Origin: an uncultured Eubacteriales bacterium
Lineage (GTDB): Bacteria > Bacillota > Clostridia > Lachnospirales > Bianqueaceae
Assembly (NCBI GenBank): GCA_900322165.1
Contig: ONYR01000141.1
Location: forward strand, 1-8,570
Length of the DNA: 8,570 bases
Reading direction: 5' to 3'
Shown here: positions 5,522 through 8,570 of the stretch, piece after piece
Layout of the letters: each line of letters begins with the position of its first letter
Numbering within the stretch: position 1 is the stretch's first letter
Position numbers and translations under genes: made by a program
Notes under the pieces: model-generated
Seen by the model: only the letters and a program-made list of their open reading frames with translations
Told to the model about the DNA's origin: nothing
The model's database searches: none

Positions 5522-7144
5522 ATGGATCCCATTTATGTAACGGGGCATCGCAACCCCGATTCCGATTCGATCGTTTCCGCCATCGCCTATGCCGCGCTTC
5601 GCAACGCCTTAGGCGATGGTGATTATATTCCTGCGCGTCTCGGCCACCTCAGCGACGAGACGAAGCGGATCCTGAAACGGTTCGACTATCCGTCCCCCTA
5701 CTATATCCACGACATGCGGACGCAGGTCGGCGATCTCGATTTCGATACGCCGCCCTCGCTTAACCGCGCCGTCACAGTCAACCGCGGATGGAATACCCTT
5801 CAAAAGCTCACCGGCATCCCGTCGATTCCGATCACGAACGACGACGGCACGCTTTACGGCATGCTTTCCTCCTCCGAGGTTGCCAGCTACGATATCAGCT
5901 CGCTTGATACCCCCGCGATTCACGACATTCCGCTCTTCAACCTGATCAGTGTGCTTGAGGGCAAAATGCTGAATGAGGCCTGCTACAACACCGATACCAT
6001 CAGTGGGGAGCTGACGATCGCGCTGCCGCAGTCGAACCCGGATCTTCTCTTCCACTCCTCCGATTCGATCGTTATTGTCGGAGACCAGCCGGACATGATC
6101 CGCCGCGCGCTCGACCTGAAGGTCGCCTGCATCGTCATCTGCCAGAGCAGTGTCACCCCGGAGATCGCCGAGCTCGCCAAGGAAGAGACTGCCACCTGCA
6201 TGATCGCGTCTCCGTTTGACGCGTACAAAACCGTGCAGCTCATCTATCAGGCGGTTCCGGTCGCCGATGTATGCCGGACTGAAGGCATCGTCTCTTTCCA
6301 CCTGACCGATCTTCTTGATAACGTGCGCGATGTGGTGCTGAAAAACCGTCACCGCAGCTATCCCGTTCTCGATGAGAACGAGAAGGTCGTCGGAACGCTC
6401 TCCCGCTATCATTTGATCCGTCCGAGACGCAAGCGTGTCATCCTTGTTGACCATAACGAGAGCGCGCAGTCCGTTCCCGGTCTTGAGCAAGCCGAGATCC
6501 TTGAGATCCTCGACCATCACCGTCTCGCGGACATCCAGACCTTAAATCCGATCTACGTCCGCAACGAACCCGTCGGCTCCACCGCTACGATCGTCTCCGA
6601 GATGTATCAGGAAAAAGGCCTTGTCCCGCCCGCGAACCTTGCCGGTATGATCTGTGCCGCGATCCTTTCGGACACGGTCATGTTCAAATCGCCGACCTGC
6701 ACGGATGTCGACCGCCGCATGGCCGCGCGCATGGCGCGCATCGCCGGGGTCACGATCGAAGAGCTCGGTCAGACCGTCTTTGACTCCTCCGGACGTGAGA
6801 AATCCGCCAAGGAGCTTCTTACCACCGATTTCAAGGAGTTCCACATTGCCAGCCATTTCTTTGGCGTTTCGCAGATCACCACGATCGACTCCGCTTCGAT
6901 CCGCCAGCGTGAAGGCGAGTTCCGCGAGCTGATGGAAGCGATGCGCAAGGAAAAGGGCTACTCGATGATGCTCCTCATGATCACCGACGTCCTTCTCTCC
7001 GGCACCTACCTCATCTGCGTCGGCGACACCGATTCGATCTCGCAGGCCTTTAACGCCGATTTCAAGGACGGCTCCGCCTTCCTGCCCGGCGTCCTCTCCC
7101 GCAAGAAACAGATCATCCCCGCGCTTTCTGCGTTGTGGGGTTAA
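5522..7144 (+). CDS. ppaC: Family II (Mn-dependent) inorganic pyrophosphatase with CBS and DRTGG domains
   Basis: A 540-residue cytoplasmic enzyme that splits pyrophosphate to two phosphates and so drives biosynthetic reactions forward. The DHH fold begins with GHRNPDSD at 8-15 (His9, Asp13, Asp15 as metal ligands). It is then interrupted by a regulatory insert: CBS half about 66-125, a DRTGG-like module about 130-245, and a second CBS half about 246-300. The catalytic part resumes with VDHNE (309-313), DHH (331-333), GSTATIV (352-358), ILSDT (381-385) and the C-terminal substrate motif SRKKQ (526-530). Plain family II enzymes are about 310 residues, so the extra 230 are the insert. In studied relatives the CBS part binds AMP and ADP (inhibitory) and diadenosine polyphosphates (activating). 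The DRTGG consensus is weak here: TGG is replaced by CQS near 207-209. Translation starts at ATG after GAGG. Confidence 0.95.
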   Translation: MDPIYVTGHRNPDSDSIVSAIAYAALRNALGDGDYIPARLGHLSDETKRILKRFDYPSPYYIHDMRTQVGDLDFDTPPSLNRAVTVNRGWNTLQKLTGIPSIPITNDDGTLYGMLSSSEVASYDISSLDTPAIHDIPLFNLISVLEGKMLNEACYNTDTISGELTIALPQSNPDLLFHSSDSIVIVGDQPDMIRRALDLKVACIVICQSSVTPEIAELAKEETATCMIASPFDAYKTVQLIYQAVPVADVCRTEGIVSFHLTDLLDNVRDVVLKNRHRSYPVLDENEKVVGTLSRYHLIRPRRKRVILVDHNESAQSVPGLEQAEILEILDHHRLADIQTLNPIYVRNEPVGSTATIVSEMYQEKGLVPPANLAGMICAAILSDTVMFKSPTCTDVDRRMAARMARIAGVTIEELGQTVFDSSGREKSAKELLTTDFKEFHIASHFFGVSQITTIDSASIRQREGEFRELMEAMRKEKGYSMMLLMITDVLLSGTYLICVGDTDSISQAFNADFKDGSAFLPGVLSRKKQIIPALSALWG

Positions 7145-7157
7145 TGGATACGCTGCC

Positions 7158-7165
7158 TAAGGAGG
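7158..7165 (+). promoter_or_regulatory. Ribosome site choosing the peptidase start
   Basis: TAAGGAGG lies five bases before ATG 7171. In-frame alternatives at GTG 7135 and at ATG 7144 (overlapping the pyrophosphatase stop as TAATG) have no comparable ribosome site. Confidence 0.88.
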
Positions 7166-7170
7166 CTGCC

Positions 7171-8418
7171 ATGAACCAGACCACCATCCGAAAGATCTTA
7201 AAAGATACCGATTTTATCCACACCTCCGGAACTGCGGAGGAATTGAAAGTTGCCGAGTACATAAAAGGACTTTGCGAGAAAGCCGGTATGAAGGCTTATC
7301 TTGAGAGCTTTCCTGTTGAGATGGCGACGATCCGGAAGGACAGCCTGAAGGTCTTCATGAACGAAGCTGACCCCGGCAAGGAGGTTCCCTGCAAAGGCTT
7401 CCTGCTTTCCGGCTCCGGGACGGTGAAGGCTCCCCTTTACTACATGCCCGCTCAGGATCCGGCTTCGATCGCCCAGGCAAAAGGCAAGATCGTCATGATC
7501 GACGGCGGGATGCGTCATTTCATCTATCAGGACCTTGTCAAGGCAGGTGCCGTCGGATTCATCACCTATTACGGAAACGTCAACTTCCGTGACAACGATA
7601 TTGACCAGACTGAGCTGCGTGGCTTTGTCCGTGCCGATGCTGAAAAGATCCTCGGTGTGAACGTCAATGCCAAGACCGCCTATGAGATCGTCAAGAGCGG
7701 CGCGGCTTTTGCCGAGATCACGATCGAGCAGGATGAATGGATGGGCGAGTCTCACAACGTCATCGCGGAGATCCCCGGTCAGACGGACGAGTGGATCGTT
7801 CTTTCCGCTCATTACGACACGGTGTCGCTCTCTCGCGGCAGTTATGACAACATGTCCGGCTGCATCGGTGTTCTCTACACGCTCGAGGAGATGCTCAAAG
7901 GCGCGCCGCATCGCTACGGCATCAAGGCCGTTTTCTGCGGCAGTGAAGAGCGTGGACTTCTCGGTTCCAAGGCCTACACCAATGACCATGAAGCCGAGCT
8001 CGAAAAGGTCGTGCTGAATATCAACCTCGACATGATCGGTTCGGTCATGGGCAAGTTTATCTCCCGCGTGAGTGCGGAAGAAGCGTTGGCTACCTACATC
8101 CGCTACTTTGGCGATGAGATGGGATTCCCTGTTGAAGCCAAGATCGGTGTTTACTCCAGCGACTCGACACCGTTCGCGGACCATGGTGTTCCGGCCCTCT
8201 CCTTTGCCCGCATGGCACCACCGTCTCAGTCCTCCATTCACGGCCGTTACGATACGATCAAGCTTCTCTCCATGGAACGCATCGCGGATGATTCCGCTTT
8301 CATCGCTGCGTTCACCCGGAGAATGGCCGATTCCGCTTTCTGTCCGGTCAGACGTGAGATGCCCGAGAAGGTCAAGAATGATCTGGATGTCTACCTGAAC
8401 CGGAAGAGACCGGAGTAA
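7171..8418 (+). CDS. M28-family zinc metallopeptidase with PA-like insert
   Basis: A 415-residue peptidase of family M28 (aminopeptidase Y/S and related). The two-metal site is complete: AHYD (His214, Asp216), SYDN (Asp226, bridging), SEERG (catalytic Glu259, ligand Glu260), LDMIG (Asp287) and SSIHGRYD (His357). SDSTPF at 330-335 is another family mark. Residues about 95-175 form a protease-associated-like insert (GKIVMIDG at 105-112, GAVGFITYYG at 126-135) ahead of the catalytic core. There is no signal peptide or membrane helix, so it should act in the cytoplasm, unlike many secreted M28 enzymes with PA domains. Substrate specificity (aminopeptidase or other amide hydrolase) cannot be read. 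It is the last gene of the operon, 26 bases after the pyrophosphatase. Confidence 0.93.
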   Translation: MNQTTIRKILKDTDFIHTSGTAEELKVAEYIKGLCEKAGMKAYLESFPVEMATIRKDSLKVFMNEADPGKEVPCKGFLLSGSGTVKAPLYYMPAQDPASIAQAKGKIVMIDGGMRHFIYQDLVKAGAVGFITYYGNVNFRDNDIDQTELRGFVRADAEKILGVNVNAKTAYEIVKSGAAFAEITIEQDEWMGESHNVIAEIPGQTDEWIVLSAHYDTVSLSRGSYDNMSGCIGVLYTLEEMLKGAPHRYGIKAVFCGSEERGLLGSKAYTNDHEAELEKVVLNINLDMIGSVMGKFISRVSAEEALATYIRYFGDEMGFPVEAKIGVYSSDSTPFADHGVPALSFARMAPPSQSSIHGRYDTIKLLSMERIADDSAFIAAFTRRMADSAFCPVRREMPEKVKNDLDVYLNRKRPE

Positions 8419-8457
8419 GCACACGGTTGCTGCTAACCACCCAAAATATGGTTAATG

Positions 8458-8501
8458 ATAAATACCCTCTTTACCGTTCAACCGGTAAGGAGGGTATTTA
8501 T
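8458..8501 (+). terminator. Bidirectional terminator closing the four-gene unit
   Basis: A near-continuous 19-bp stem. The outer arm ATAAATACCCTC pairs with GAGGGTATTTAT, then there is one T-G wobble (8470/8489), then TTACCG pairs with CGGTAA around a 6-base loop. It lies 39 bases after the peptidase stop and is followed by TTTATG. The symmetric A/T ends let it work for a convergent gene too. Confidence 0.9.
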
Positions 8502-8570
8502 TTATGCATTTCTTTTGAGCACCCAAAACCCATACTGCCGATCTCTGTTTGGTGATCGCGTCATCTCACA
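8502..8570 (-). CDS. Possible C-terminal tail of a convergent gene (partial)
   Basis: Reading the minus strand from the right edge, 22 codons stay open and end in TAA at 8504-8502. The tail ends YGFWVLKRNA. The stop abuts the bidirectional terminator, which suits a convergent gene but is tighter than usual. Another frame is open for the last 20 codons, so this is weak. No family can be recognised. Confidence 0.25.
   Translation of the reverse strand, partial: CEMTRSPNRDRQYGFWVLKRNA

Noticed and set aside
5609..6520. A 303-codon minus-strand open frame opposite the pyrophosphatase
   Set aside because: It is an Arg/Asp/Val-rich shadow with no start signals, against a well-conserved enzyme on the other strand.
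7198..8424. A 408-codon minus-strand open frame opposite the peptidase
   Set aside because: The complete M28 metal site on the plus strand shows which strand codes; the antisense frame has no family features.
8434..8454. Small hairpin TAACCA/TGGTTA after the peptidase stop
   Set aside because: Six pairs, a 9-base loop and no U run; the strong terminator at 8458-8501 makes it unnecessary.

Overview
The window looks like a chromosomal stretch of a Bacillota (Firmicutes) bacterium of middling G+C content. The evidence is a T-box tRNA-sensing leader, strong SigA-type promoters (TTGACA, 17-nt spacer, near-consensus -10), consensus AGGAGG ribosome sites, a GTG start, and a family II inorganic pyrophosphatase with inserted regulatory domains. 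The exact lineage cannot be fixed by reading; clostridial or erysipelotrichial relatives are possible. No mobile element, CRISPR array, tRNA or rRNA was seen.

Layout. Bases 1-216, minus strand: a promoter and a T-box riboswitch leader that runs off the left edge, so its gene lies outside the window. Bases 217-513: no supportable gene. Bases 514-580: two hairpins that end the next transcription unit. Bases 638-3255, minus strand: two paralogous CNNM/CorC-type membrane proteins (DUF21, paired CBS domains, CorC_HlyC domain), overlapping by 4 bases and driven by a clear promoter at 3294-3322. Bases 3256-3456: a compact divergent control region with a 10-bp perfect inverted repeat in the 5' leader of the plus-strand unit. 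Bases 3457-8418, plus strand: four closely spaced genes. These are a TelA-family toxic anion resistance protein, a two-helix membrane protein of unknown role, a CBS/DRTGG-containing family II pyrophosphatase, and a cytoplasmic M28 metallopeptidase with a PA-like insert. A 44-base bidirectional terminator closes the unit at 8458-8501. A possible tail of a convergent minus-strand gene touches the right edge.

How the genes may work together (inference). The two CNNM proteins probably move or sense Mg2+ or another divalent cation. The pyrophosphatase needs divalent metal, hydrolyses PPi, and in studied relatives is controlled by adenine nucleotides through CBS domains. So three of the six full genes carry CBS modules and concern metal or phosphate balance. 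TelA and its membrane partner resemble the Bacillus xpaC-yaaN arrangement, with the order reversed. The peptidase is probably housekeeping peptide turnover. The most notable points are the odd second CNNM paralogue, the TelA/membrane-protein pair inside a pyrophosphatase operon, the degenerate DRTGG module, and a T-box whose specifier and discriminator signals disagree.
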